The translations under genes and the position numbers were made by a program. The notes beneath the pieces are model-generated. The model saw nothing but the letters and a program-made list of their open reading frames with translations. It was not told the DNA's origin and ran no database searches. A stretch of DNA of 36,102 nt from Candidatus Aenigmatarchaeota archaeon (lineage in GTDB: Archaea; Aenigmatarchaeota; Aenigmatarchaeia; QMZP01). The DNA lies in NCBI GenBank assembly GCA_030666115.1, contig DAOUYM010000001.1, forward strand, positions 1 through 36,102, read 5' to 3'. Shown here piece after piece: positions 9,024 to 16,515 of this stretch (position 1 is its first letter; each line of letters begins with the position of its first letter).

Positions 9024-10187
9024 CTATTTCGGTTTGTCCCTCCCGAATATATTCACCACAGACGTGGCTCCTGAACCCCCTATGTTGAGGGCTAACCCGA
9101 ATCTTGCATCTTTAACCTGCAGATTCCCGTATTCTCCTCTAAGCTGCTTGACAACATCAGCTATCTGCCTCACACCAGTCGCTCCGACAGGATGGCCTAT
9201 TGATTTGAGGCCGCCTGTGGGATTTATGGGCTTCTCACCATCTCTTGCGATCTTGCCATCCTCCACAAACTTTCCTCCTTTACCCTTATCGCAGAATCCC
9301 AGATCCTCTATTGCAATTATCTCGTTTATGGAGAAGCAATCATGAACCTCTGCCAGATCTATGTTCTTCGGTTTCAGTCCGGCCTGCTCATAGGCCTTCT
9401 TTGCAGCAACCTTGGTTGCAACTAGTTCTGTCATGGATTTCCTGTGATGCAGTGCCAGGGTATCGGATGCCTGGCCTGAACCAAGTATCCATATCGGGTT
9501 CTCAAATCTCTTTGCAATCTTCTCGGATACAAGTATCACAGCAGCAGCCCCATCAGTTATTGGAGAACAGTCCAGAAGTCTTAATGGATCCGATATCAGC
9601 GGTGACTTGAGGACCTTCTCGACTGTTATCTCAGCGGGGAACTGCGCAAGCGGATTGAGCACACCATTCCTGTGGTTGTTAACGCTAACCATGGCCATCT
9701 GCTCCCTGGTGGTTCCATACTTCTGCATGTGATCCCTTGCTATCAGAGCATAGAGGCCAGCAAAGGTCAGTCCTATGGCAGATTCCCATTCCTGGTCACC
9801 AGCACCCATAAGGGTTGCGATGGCATCTGTCCCCTTGAGGTCAGTCATCTTCTCGGCGCCGGCTGCCATCACAATATCATATTCCCCGCTAAGGATAGAG
9901 AAATATGCTTCCCTGAAAGCCAAGGCGCTTGATGCACAGGCTGCCTCACACCTAGTGGCTGGTATCGGAATCAATCCTGCCTGGTCGACTGCCAGGGCTG
10001 CCAGATGCTCCTGTCCAATGAACCTTCCTGCAGACATGTTCCCTATGTACAGGGACTGTATGTCCTTCCCGTCTATGCCGGAGTCCCTGAGTGCAATCGC
10101 ACCTGCCTCTGTTGAGAGGTCTCTGAGGGATTTCTCCCAGTGCTCATCAAACTTGGTCTGTCCTACACCAACAACAGCAACTCTCAT
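9024..10187 (-). CDS. Acetyl-CoA acetyltransferase (archaeal thiolase)
   Basis: 387 residues, full length for the SCP-x-like archaeal thiolase branch. It condenses two acetyl-CoA to acetoacetyl-CoA, the first step of the mevalonate route to archaeal lipids. Visible residues: nucleophilic Cys84 in EAACASSALA, the VHDCFS segment near residue 288, and the general-base His in GHPVGATG near 338. The classical C-terminal Cys loop is replaced by LNIGGSGAT, as expected for this branch, where HDCF supplies the cysteine. It is the middle gene of a three-gene operon between HMG-CoA synthase and DUF35. Confidence 0.93.
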   Translation of the reverse strand: MRVAVVGVGQTKFDEHWEKSLRDLSTEAGAIALRDSGIDGKDIQSLYIGNMSAGRFIGQEHLAALAVDQAGLIPIPATRCEAACASSALAFREAYFSILSGEYDIVMAAGAEKMTDLKGTDAIATLMGAGDQEWESAIGLTFAGLYALIARDHMQKYGTTREQMAMVSVNNHRNGVLNPLAQFPAEITVEKVLKSPLISDPLRLLDCSPITDGAAAVILVSEKIAKRFENPIWILGSGQASDTLALHHRKSMTELVATKVAAKKAYEQAGLKPKNIDLAEVHDCFSINEIIAIEDLGFCDKGKGGKFVEDGKIARDGEKPINPTGGLKSIGHPVGATGVRQIADVVKQLRGEYGNLQVKDARFGLALNIGGSGATSVVNIFGRDKPK

Positions 10188-10219
10188 CTTATCACTCTCT
10201 ACCCTTGTCTTTTTCCCTT

Positions 10220-11257
10220 CTATACTCTCAGCTTCCTCCTGAGTTTAACGTAAACACCGTAGTCTATGTTCTGCTTGTTTTTTATGTAATCCTGCGTCTT
10301 CTTTGCTTTTTCTCTTCTCTCCAGTATCTTGTCAGTAACCATGAATGAAAATGAATCTGATCCTGCCCCGGAACCATAGGAAGTCATGAGTATCCTGTCA
10401 CCAGGCTGTGCAACATCCAGTGTCGCACATAATCCAACAGGACTTGAACCTGAATAGGGATTGCCTATCTTGTTCACAACGAACCCGTTCTCTATCTGCT
10501 CCTTGGAGAATCCCAGCATTTTTGACGCCGTCAAGGGAAACTTTCCGTTTGGCATATGGAAGACAGCGTACTTGAAATCAGCGGGCTTGAGCGAGAGCTT
10601 ATCCATGAGCATCTTGGATGCTGAGGTGACGTGTTTGAAGTAGGCGGGTTTCCCAGTAAACCTGGCCCCATGTGAGGGGTAGTCTGCTCCCTCCCTTCTC
10701 CAGAAGTCACTCGTGTCTGTCGTGAATGAACATGTTCCCTCAAGCTTTGCAAGTGGATCCTTTCCTATGATGAATGCTGCACCAGCCGCTGCCGCCGTAT
10801 ACTCCAGAGCATCACCAGGCCTTCCCTGGGACGTGTCTGCTCCTATCGCCAGTCCATATTCTATCTCGCCTGCCTTGACCAGTCCATAACAGCACTGCAT
10901 CGCAGCGGTTCCTGCCTTACAGGCGAATTCGAAATCAGCAATCATCACATTGCTCCCGATTCCCAGAGCCTCTGCAACCACAGTGCCGCTAGGCTTGACA
11001 GCATAGGGATGGGATTCGCTACCTACATATACTGAGCCTATCTTCTCTGGATCTATACCTGCTCTCAGAAGCGCGTTCTTTGCCGCCTCTACAGAAATCG
11101 TGACAGTATCCTCATCCATATCAGGGACAGCCTTCTCTTCCACTATCAGTCCCTTCTTGTAACTCTCTGCATCCGCTCCCCAGACCCTTGCAATCTCTTC
11201 TACTGATATCCTTAGCCTTGGTATGTAGCAGCCGTATCCAACTATTCCTATATCCAT
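10220..11257 (-). CDS. Hydroxymethylglutaryl-CoA synthase
   Basis: 345 residues. It makes HMG-CoA from acetoacetyl-CoA and acetyl-CoA, the second step of the mevalonate pathway. The catalytic triad is visible: Glu81 (SESHPY), nucleophile Cys113 (FACKAGT) and His234 (HMPNGKF), numbered from ATG 11257. That start gives the expected N-terminus MDIGIVGYG and has GAGGT about nine bases upstream; an in-frame GTG at 11272 would add five atypical residues. It is the first gene of the operon with thiolase and DUF35, in the usual archaeal order, and the three products probably form one complex. HMG-CoA reductase is not in the window. Confidence 0.95.
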   Translation of the reverse strand: MDIGIVGYGCYIPRLRISVEEIARVWGADAESYKKGLIVEEKAVPDMDEDTVTISVEAAKNALLRAGIDPEKIGSVYVGSESHPYAVKPSGTVVAEALGIGSNVMIADFEFACKAGTAAMQCCYGLVKAGEIEYGLAIGADTSQGRPGDALEYTAAAAGAAFIIGKDPLAKLEGTCSFTTDTSDFWRREGADYPSHGARFTGKPAYFKHVTSASKMLMDKLSLKPADFKYAVFHMPNGKFPLTASKMLGFSKEQIENGFVVNKIGNPYSGSSPVGLCATLDVAQPGDRILMTSYGSGAGSDSFSFMVTDKILERREKAKKTQDYIKNKQNIDYGVYVKLRRKLRV

Positions 11258-11308
11258 TGTTTTCGACCTCACCCTAATCAGAGCTATTTTTAATTAGGAT
11301 GGGAATAA

Positions 11309-11318
11309 GCTTTTAAAG
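11309..11318 (-). promoter_or_regulatory. TATA element of mevalonate operon
   Basis: On the minus strand CTTTAAAAGC lies about 55 bases before ATG 11257, which leaves a leader of about 30 bases carrying the GAGGT ribosome-binding site. Confidence 0.45.
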
Positions 11319-11373
11319 GGTGAACCACGAGTTCGACAATAAATCAATTCTCCTTGGATCGCCGTTGGTAGGA

Positions 11374-11383
11374 TGTTAGCAGA
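11374..11383 (+). repeat. Left inverted-repeat arm flanking MBL gene
   Basis: TGTTAGCAGA here is the exact reverse complement of 12084-12093. TTCGTCTC at 11393-11400 also recurs directly at 12074-12081. The segment 11320-11410 otherwise shows no gene. Confidence 0.35.
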
Positions 11384-11412
11384 AATTTGGGGTTCGTCTC
11401 TGGAAAAGAAAG

Positions 11413-11427
11413 TTTAATAAATATTTA
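11413..11427 (+). promoter_or_regulatory. TATA element of MBL-fold gene
   Basis: TTTAATAAATATTTA is centred about 24 bases before ATG 11444 with no SD motif, which fits a leaderless transcript. Confidence 0.45.
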
Positions 11428-11443
11428 TTTTTAACTTAATACT

Positions 11444-12028
11444 ATGGCTGAAATCAAAATTTTAATTGAAGGTTATGCAAGAGAAAAGAGCGGTGTTTGG
11501 TACGCATCGCCAGCAACTGTTTTAATTAACGACAACGGGTTAAATATACTTGTTGATCCCGGAGCAAATAAAAAATTGTTATTAGAGGCTCTTGAAAAAG
11601 AAGGTCTTAAACCAGAAAATATCGATATTGTATTTCTAACTCACTATCATTTGGACCATATATTGAATATAAGATTATTTCCTGACAAGGATATTTATGA
11701 TGGTAATACAATAAATAGCGATGACAAAATTGTAGAATATTCAGGAAATATACCAAACACAAACGTCCAAGTTATTCCCACCCCAGGACATGCGCATGAA
11801 CATTGTTCATTATTAGTAGGAACAAAAAAAGGTAAAATTGTTATTGCTGGTGATGTTTTTTGGTGGAAAGATGATGAAACACAAAAGACGGACAAAGAAA
11901 GTTTAATGAAACACAAAGATCCCTATGTAAAAGATAAAGAAGCATTGACTGAAAGCAGAAAGAAACTTCTTGAAATTGCTGATTATATAATTCCAGGGCA
12001 TGGAAAAATGTTCAAAATTGAAAAATAA
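11444..12028 (+). CDS. Metallo-beta-lactamase-fold hydrolase
   Basis: 194 residues, a minimal MBL fold. The metal ligands are all visible: THYHLDH (His67, His69, Asp71, His72), His116 in PGHAHEH, Asp137 in IAGDVFWW and His187 in IPGHGKMF. Such small stand-alone enzymes hydrolyse thioesters, phosphodiesters or lactones; the substrate cannot be told from sequence. The gene is visibly more AT-rich (AAA, ATA and TTA codons, long A runs) than both flanking operons, which suggests recent arrival. Its flanks hold a 10-bp inverted repeat (11374-11383 and 12084-12093). It converges with the PIG-L gene. Confidence 0.88.
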   Translation: MAEIKILIEGYAREKSGVWYASPATVLINDNGLNILVDPGANKKLLLEALEKEGLKPENIDIVFLTHYHLDHILNIRLFPDKDIYDGNTINSDDKIVEYSGNIPNTNVQVIPTPGHAHEHCSLLVGTKKGKIVIAGDVFWWKDDETQKTDKESLMKHKDPYVKDKEALTESRKKLLEIADYIIPGHGKMFKIEK

Positions 12029-12062
12029 TTTTCGGCTCGCCCCTGAACTCTTCAGCTGTTTT

Positions 12063-12088
12063 GCAGCCTCGACTTCGTCTCGGTCTGC
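12063..12088 (-). other. Hairpin with tandem G-A pairs after PIG-L gene
   Basis: On the minus strand this folds as GCAG/CTGC, CC/GG, a GA/GA internal loop (possible sheared tandem pairs) and GAC/GTC closed by GAA. A single A is bulged. It lies just past the PIG-L stop. It may be a terminator-like or processing structure, or chance in a GC-rich gap. Confidence 0.3.
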
Positions 12089-12093
12089 TAACA
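12084..12093 (-). repeat. Right inverted-repeat arm flanking MBL gene
   Basis: TCTGCTAACA pairs with 11374-11383. It lies in the 70-base GC-rich gap between the convergent MBL and PIG-L genes. Confidence 0.35.
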
Positions 12094-12100
12094 AGCGGCC

Positions 12101-12709
12101 TCAGGTGCCGGATATCTTGAGTATCTTTATGGCCTCGAATGCCTCTGCATACTTGACGGATGTTGTGAGTCCCCTGAACTGCGCAAGGCCGTTTATGGCG
12201 TTTATCTTCATGTAGTCCTTTGAGTTCTGTGTCACAAAACCGTTAAGCGCCTTCCTCTTCTCCTCGATGAATTTGCTTATATCAACATAGTAGTTGGGCT
12301 GGAAGTTGAGGTAGAGGCTTGGTGACTCGTAACACAGTATCTCGGGCACTGACCTAGCTGCAACAAGCGTTGCGTGGGCAATTGTCCTGTGATCCTGGTG
12401 GGTATCCTTTATTGAATGGGTGTAGACTCTCTGGGGCTTGAATTCCTCAACAATGTTTTCCATCTTCTCTATTATCTCATGTCCCTGCGGTATGTCAGCA
12501 TCCGGATAGTTGAACAGGTATAGCTTAGCGCCTATCCTCCTGGCAGACTCTGTAGCCTCCTTCTTCCTGATCTCCTTGTCGCCTGCCTTTTCTCCATGCG
12601 ACATGATTATGAATACCATGCTGTCCCCCTCCCTCTTATGCTTGAGCAGGGTTCCGTAGCATCCGTATTCTATGTCATCCGGGTGCGCACCAATCGCAAT
12701 AACATTCAT
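12101..12709 (-). CDS. PIG-L/LmbE-family N-deacetylase
   Basis: 202 residues. Zinc site motif AHPDD (His9, Asp11, Asp12) and the second motif HQDH (His104, Asp106, His107) with a nearby His112 are intact. The family removes acetyl groups from GlcNAc-containing glycolipids or small-molecule glycosides (GlcNAc-PI, bacillithiol precursor, mycothiol precursor). It is the last gene after a GlcNAc-1-P transferase and an ATP-grasp ligase, so a lipid- or nucleotide-linked GlcNAc is a plausible substrate (inference). ATG 12709 is preferred because AGGTGA sits seven bases upstream; a GTG at 12718 overlaps the ATP-grasp stop by four bases. Confidence 0.9.
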   Translation of the reverse strand: MNVIAIGAHPDDIEYGCYGTLLKHKREGDSMVFIIMSHGEKAGDKEIRKKEATESARRIGAKLYLFNYPDADIPQGHEIIEKMENIVEEFKPQRVYTHSIKDTHQDHRTIAHATLVAARSVPEILCYESPSLYLNFQPNYYVDISKFIEEKRKALNGFVTQNSKDYMKINAINGLAQFRGLTTSVKYAEAFEAIKILKISGT

Positions 12710-12714
12710 TCCTT

Positions 12715-13671
12715 TCACCTGTTCTCCCTTTTACCCAGTCTCTCGGTGTCCTGGGTTGACTCGATCTCTTCCCATTCCAGGCTCTTGGCTTCTATCTTCC
12801 TTCCATGTATAACATCGTCAAGCAGGGATATGGTATTGATGCCTGACTTTATGGTTATGGGCAGTCCGCCTGAAAACCTTGGATTCGCCTCAACGAGTTT
12901 AGGCTTTCCATTGGAATCGAGTTTGAACTGTATATTAATAGGGCCTATAAACTTTAAAACCTCACACATCCTCTCTATGTTTTCTATTATCTCCTGGTTC
13001 TTCTCCATCTTTCCCTTTACGCATATCCCTCTATGCACCTCCAGCCTCTTCCTTGGAATGATTACAAGAGGAGACCCGCTGAAGTCGCAGAGAACGTCTG
13101 CTGTGTACTCGTAACCAGGCAGGTACTCGCAGAATACATTCCCCTTGTTTATGAGCTCGTCCGGAACCTCTGATGCGTTTTCGAAGTTCCTGATTCCCCT
13201 GCTGCCTCTGCCCACCCTGGGCTTCATGAGTATCTTATTCTTACCGAAGCAGGCGATCAGGTCCTCCCTGTCATCAGTCACCAGGTACTCTGGGGCGAAA
13301 CCGAGGTGATTGAATTTGTCGTAGAAAAGATATTTGTCATCACACGTGCTGATTGTCTCGTAAGGGGATATGATCACCCTGGCCTCAAATGCATCGGAGT
13401 TCTTTGAGAACACAACAAGCTCATCATCAACGGTCGGGATTATGAAATCTATCTTCTCCCTGGATACGATCTTGTTGACAGCTTCTATGAATCTCTTCTC
13501 TTCCCTGGCATAAGGCACCACGTGGAACCCGGATACTGCCAATCCAAGTGATTTTAGCTTGCTCTCTACTCTGGGATCAGCTTCGCATGCTATGATCTCC
13601 CAACTCCTGGGACTATGACTTACCACATTCCTCCCGGCCGGACCGCCTACACCAGTAACCAACACTCTCAT
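12715..13671 (-). CDS. ATP-grasp ligase (carbamoyl-phosphate-synthase-like)
   Basis: 318 residues. An N-terminal Rossmann-like pre-ATP-grasp domain begins RVLVTGVGGPAGRNVV. The ATP-grasp core follows: the lysine segment KILMKPRVGRGSRGI near residue 150, the CEYLPGYEYTADVL strand near 190, and the metal-binding NIQFKLDSNGKPKLVEANPRFSGG near 255-280. Enzymes of this type activate a carboxylate with ATP and join it to an amine. It lies 24 bases after the AglH-like gene and overlaps the PIG-L reading frame, so it is in the same operon. It could acylate the amine that the deacetylase exposes (inference). Its substrate is unknown. Confidence 0.88.
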   Translation of the reverse strand: MRVLVTGVGGPAGRNVVSHSPRSWEIIACEADPRVESKLKSLGLAVSGFHVVPYAREEKRFIEAVNKIVSREKIDFIIPTVDDELVVFSKNSDAFEARVIISPYETISTCDDKYLFYDKFNHLGFAPEYLVTDDREDLIACFGKNKILMKPRVGRGSRGIRNFENASEVPDELINKGNVFCEYLPGYEYTADVLCDFSGSPLVIIPRKRLEVHRGICVKGKMEKNQEIIENIERMCEVLKFIGPINIQFKLDSNGKPKLVEANPRFSGGLPITIKSGINTISLLDDVIHGRKIEAKSLEWEEIESTQDTERLGKRENR

Positions 13672-13695
13672 TCAATCACCCCTTTTTTTCTATCC

Positions 13696-14709
13696 TTAAC
13701 CGAACATGTATATTATGAACAGGCACCAGAGCGCCTGTAATCCCACTAGAAGGAAGGTTACATCGTTCTCGTAACACTTACCTTTAATCCTCTTTATAGC
13801 CCTTATTGCAATGTGGGTAATTGACCATATCTGCTTCTTGTAAGGAGGATCGAGGCTTCCGTCCTTGTTAACCTTACCGAAACATTCTGGCTTGAAGACC
13901 TTCTTATGCCTGATTATGTAGGGGATTTCCCTTGACTTTATTATAGCCTCTATTATGTATGGTAGCAGGATGAGTATGGTGATGCTCTGGAAGTATCCCA
14001 TCACAGCAACGAATGCGAAAAGGGATCCAATGAAATATGTCGTAGTATCCCCAGGGAACACCCTGGACGGGTACTTGTTAAACCACAGGAAAGCTAGCAT
14101 AGAGGCGAGTGCTATCAGTATTATTGGGAAGAAGGCTGTTCCGTAAGAGAACCACAGCAGTGTCAACCCGCACACTATCCCCATCCCTGTCTCAAGGCCA
14201 TTGAATCCTCCCAGAAGATTGACGGCATTGGTTGCTATTATGAATCCTATTGGAACAAGGATAAGCGGATATAACAATACTGGGAATCCCAGGGTGTAAC
14301 CCAGTACGCTTATGCTCTCTCTTCCGAGCAGGAACGGTATGAGTGGCACAGCACCCGCGAATGTGAGGATGGGTTTTTTCCACCTGGACATGCCCTTCTT
14401 CCATCCGGTTATATCATCCCAGAATGCAATTCCAGTCACTATTGAAAGCGATGTTATGGCAAGTGCTATGTAGATGAGTCTATCGATTCTTCCTTGGAAC
14501 CAGTAGAATCCGAAAAGGACCAGGAGTCCGATTATGAACCCCAGAAAAACCGCGACTCCGCCGGATTCAGCTACCTTGGGTTTATCCTTCTTGTTCATGT
14601 CAGCTCCCACCAGCTTCCTTCTCTTGGCATGGGAGATCCATCTGGGGGTAAAGATAAATGTAAACAAAAGCGCCACGATTCCTGATATCAAGAGTTCGTA
14701 CACAGGCAT
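13696..14709 (-). CDS. Dolichyl-phosphate GlcNAc-1-phosphotransferase-like (AglH/Alg7 family)
   Basis: 337 residues with about ten hydrophobic segments, a polytopic membrane enzyme of glycosyltransferase family 4 (MraY/WecA/Alg7). Family motifs: KPKVAESGGVAVFLGF near residue 45, the first Asp cluster FWDDITGWKKG near 115, NAVNLLGGFNGLETG near 170, and VFPGDTTTYFIG near 217. It would move a GlcNAc-1-phosphate (or related sugar phosphate) from UDP-sugar to a polyprenyl phosphate, starting lipid-linked glycans for N-glycosylation. This fits the many sequons in the window's surface proteins. It is first in the operon. ATG 14709 has a weak GGTG upstream, and several AT-rich TATA-like boxes lie at 14758-14790. 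Confidence 0.9.
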   Translation of the reverse strand: MPVYELLISGIVALLFTFIFTPRWISHAKRRKLVGADMNKKDKPKVAESGGVAVFLGFIIGLLVLFGFYWFQGRIDRLIYIALAITSLSIVTGIAFWDDITGWKKGMSRWKKPILTFAGAVPLIPFLLGRESISVLGYTLGFPVLLYPLILVPIGFIIATNAVNLLGGFNGLETGMGIVCGLTLLWFSYGTAFFPIILIALASMLAFLWFNKYPSRVFPGDTTTYFIGSLFAFVAVMGYFQSITILILLPYIIEAIIKSREIPYIIRHKKVFKPECFGKVNKDGSLDPPYKKQIWSITHIAIRAIKRIKGKCYENDVTFLLVGLQALWCLFIIYMFG

Positions 14710-14840
14710 TATTACACCAGCCTATACCATTCAGATCATTAATTAGATATTGTGTTTAGATATAAAACATAGTTAAATATGGTATTTAAATGTTAATTTA
14801 CTATAGAGGAGTGGTAATACAACAAAATATTAATTCATTT

Positions 14841-15491
14841 TCAGTTCATTTTCCTGAGATCCCACACAGAATGCGCATCAGATCCTATAACAGTCCTTGC
14901 ACCGAGTTTGTGAACCATGTCCATGAAACCCTCTGGTGGTATGTATTTGGGGCAGAGGTTGTTCTCTATAAGTACGTTGTTTCGTTTGCACAGATTGATT
15001 ATGTTCTCCATCTCATTCCTTTTGAGATCAAAGTTCCTGAAAAGGGTTGCCGGATGGCCCCATATGTCAACATTCGGATTATGTAGTGCTTTTTTCAGAG
15101 CCGTTATCTGAAGGTCTTTCTCAGGAGGGAACCGATGAAAGCTTGCAATGACAATATCGCACATTTCTAGTACATCTTCCGAGACGTCTATTCCGCCGTC
15201 CAGGAGTATCTTGGTCTCGCAACCAACCAGTATCTTCAGGTTGGGAAAATTCTTCCTGGCATGTTCAACATCTTTAACAAGGCTGGAGAAATCGTAATCC
15301 TGTTTCTTCCTGACGTGTTCTGTCTTCCTGACATGTTCTGTAAACGCTATCATGCGCAGACCGTTTTTCTCTGCCTGCTCGCACATTTCAATTACAGAAT
15401 TCTCGCCATCAGCATAGTTGGTATGCACGTGCCAGTCTCCTTTGTTCAGGAAACTACTGTACTTCTCCCACTTCTTGGTCAATGCATCCAT
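14841..15491 (-). CDS. PHP-domain phosphoesterase
   Basis: 216 residues, a complete single PHP domain. Metal ligands: HVH (His21, His23), Asp28, Glu52-His53 in FTEHVRK, Glu92 in GCET, His119 in SFHRF, His146 in GHPAT, Asp205 and His207 in GSDAH. Relatives include histidinol phosphatase, polymerase-associated PHP domains and YcdX-like phosphatases. Here it stands alone, so the substrate is open. An 18-base near-perfect tandem repeat (15306-15341) duplicates the residues TEHVRK next to the metal site. The leftward neighbour 14710-14840 is AT-rich promoter space with no gene. Confidence 0.88.
   Translation of the reverse strand: MDALTKKWEKYSSFLNKGDWHVHTNYADGENSVIEMCEQAEKNGLRMIAFTEHVRKTEHVRKKQDYDFSSLVKDVEHARKNFPNLKILVGCETKILLDGGIDVSEDVLEMCDIVIASFHRFPPEKDLQITALKKALHNPNVDIWGHPATLFRNFDLKRNEMENIINLCKRNNVLIENNLCPKYIPPEGFMDMVHKLGARTVIGSDAHSVWDLRKMN
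15306..15341. repeat. 18-bp tandem duplication inside PHP gene
   Basis: Two adjacent 18-base units (15306-15323 and 15324-15341) differ at one base and encode TEHVRK twice, in frame, at the second metal motif of the PHP domain. Confidence 0.8.
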
Positions 15492-15528
15492 ACAAGATAT
15501 TTATTAATCAGGGCTTTAATTTAAAACC

Positions 15529-16053
15529 ATGCAGACCATGGATTGTATAAGGGACAGGAGAAGCATAATGGAGTACAAACCAGACCCCATACCAGAGAAC
15601 ATCATTGAGGAGATACTGGGTGCTGCAGGACAGGCCCCTTCCTCTGGTAATGTCCAGGACTGGGAATTCGTGGTGGTGAAGAACCCTGAGACCAAAGCCA
15701 AGATTGCGAAAGCTGCATGGGAACAGGATTTCATTGCGACCGCTCCTGTACTGGTAGTGGTTTGCACTGACATCGACAGAGTGTCTGCAACATACGGGAA
15801 CAGGGGCGAAACCCTCTATTCTGTCCAGAACACATCAGCAGCTATCCAGAATCTCATGCTGGCTGCATGGGACAAGGAAATCGGATCATGCTGGATAGGG
15901 GCCTTCAATGAGGCAACCATAAAGGGCATTCTGGTACTACCAACCAATATAAGGCCATTGGCCATAATAACTTTAGGTTATCCTGCAAAGATTAACAAGA
16001 AACCAGGCAGGAGGAACCCGAAAGAATTCATTCATATGGAAAGGTGGGAGTGA
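15529..16053 (+). CDS. Nitroreductase-family flavoprotein
   Basis: 174 residues, a compact FMN-dependent nitroreductase. Visible family features: the N-terminal RDRRSIMEYKPDPIP (Arg pair contacting FMN phosphate), APSSGNVQDWEF near residue 38, the SVQNTSAAIQNLMLAAWDKEIGSCW helix region, and the final GYPAKINKKPGRRNPKEFIH. These enzymes pass electrons from NAD(P)H to varied substrates; the substrate is unknown. ATG 15538 is an alternative start. The promoter TATTTATTAAT (about 15500-15512) gives a nearly leaderless message. The gene for a membrane-anchored CxxC protein starts ten bases after its stop, so they are cotranscribed. Confidence 0.9.
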   Translation: MQTMDCIRDRRSIMEYKPDPIPENIIEEILGAAGQAPSSGNVQDWEFVVVKNPETKAKIAKAAWEQDFIATAPVLVVVCTDIDRVSATYGNRGETLYSVQNTSAAIQNLMLAAWDKEIGSCWIGAFNEATIKGILVLPTNIRPLAIITLGYPAKINKKPGRRNPKEFIHMERWE

Positions 16054-16063
16054 GGCGAGGCGT

Positions 16064-16507
16064 ATGGCAACAAATATTGAAAGGTTCATGGCGATATTTA
16101 TTGGAGTGATTATGCTGGGGTCTGTTGCAGGTTTTGCAATGATGAGTATCAATCTCCAGCCTGATTCAGAAGCTCCTGAAATACCCACCATAGTGAACAG
16201 GCAACTCACCACTGACGAGACCATCTACATCCTCAGGACCGGTAAGGTTGTGATAGAGAACTTCTACAGCATAGACTGCAATGATTGCCTTGAGAGAAAC
16301 GTTATGCTGGAGGCCTTTGCCAACCAGTTCAAGGATTTCGTGGTTCTGGAAAGGGTCGTGGTCAACCAAACCAACCAGAGCATGTTTCAGATGATAGGGT
16401 CTGGCGGGAGGATACTGAAGCTGGATAACCAGACCATAAACGATAGTAACATATTGGGATTTTTCTGTGAAGTGGCTATAGCACAGCCAATAGAGTGTCT
16501 GATCTGA
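16064..16507 (+). CDS. Membrane-anchored thioredoxin-like CxxC protein
   Basis: 147 residues. Residues 8-29 form a signal anchor, so the rest probably faces outside. Residues 60-130 resemble a thioredoxin fold: beta strand VVIENFYSIDCNDC with Cys72 and Cys75 at the active-site position, a helix ERNVMLEAFANQF, then strand FVVLERVVVN. The usual cis-Pro before the third strand is not evident (IGSGGRILKLDNQTI), so it may be a divergent oxidoreductase or only a structural relative. Two more Cys lie near the C-terminus. It is cotranscribed with the nitroreductase. The stop codon abuts the AlaRS stop inside a perfect inverted repeat. Confidence 0.72.
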   Translation: MATNIERFMAIFIGVIMLGSVAGFAMMSINLQPDSEAPEIPTIVNRQLTTDETIYILRTGKVVIENFYSIDCNDCLERNVMLEAFANQFKDFVVLERVVVNQTNQSMFQMIGSGGRILKLDNQTINDSNILGFFCEVAIAQPIECLI

Positions 16508-16515
16508 TCAGACAC
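16495..16515. terminator. Perfect inverted repeat spanning two convergent stop codons
   Basis: Arms GTGTCTGATC and GATCAGACAC flank a single T. TGA of the CxxC protein (16505-16507) and the AlaRS stop (16508-16510 on the minus strand) touch each other inside it. The transcript of either strand can form a hairpin of about nine pairs. It may stabilise both 3' ends or mark termination, but there is no clear U tract. Confidence 0.45.

Noticed and set aside
12000..12215. 71-codon frame across the MBL/PIG-L junction
   Set aside because: It begins inside the MBL gene and runs antisense into PIG-L; there is no start signal or domain.
14710..14840. Possible small RNA gene in the AT-rich gap between the AglH-like and PHP genes
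   Set aside because: Only TATA-like boxes are visible; no helix, box C/D or tRNA-like pattern was found.
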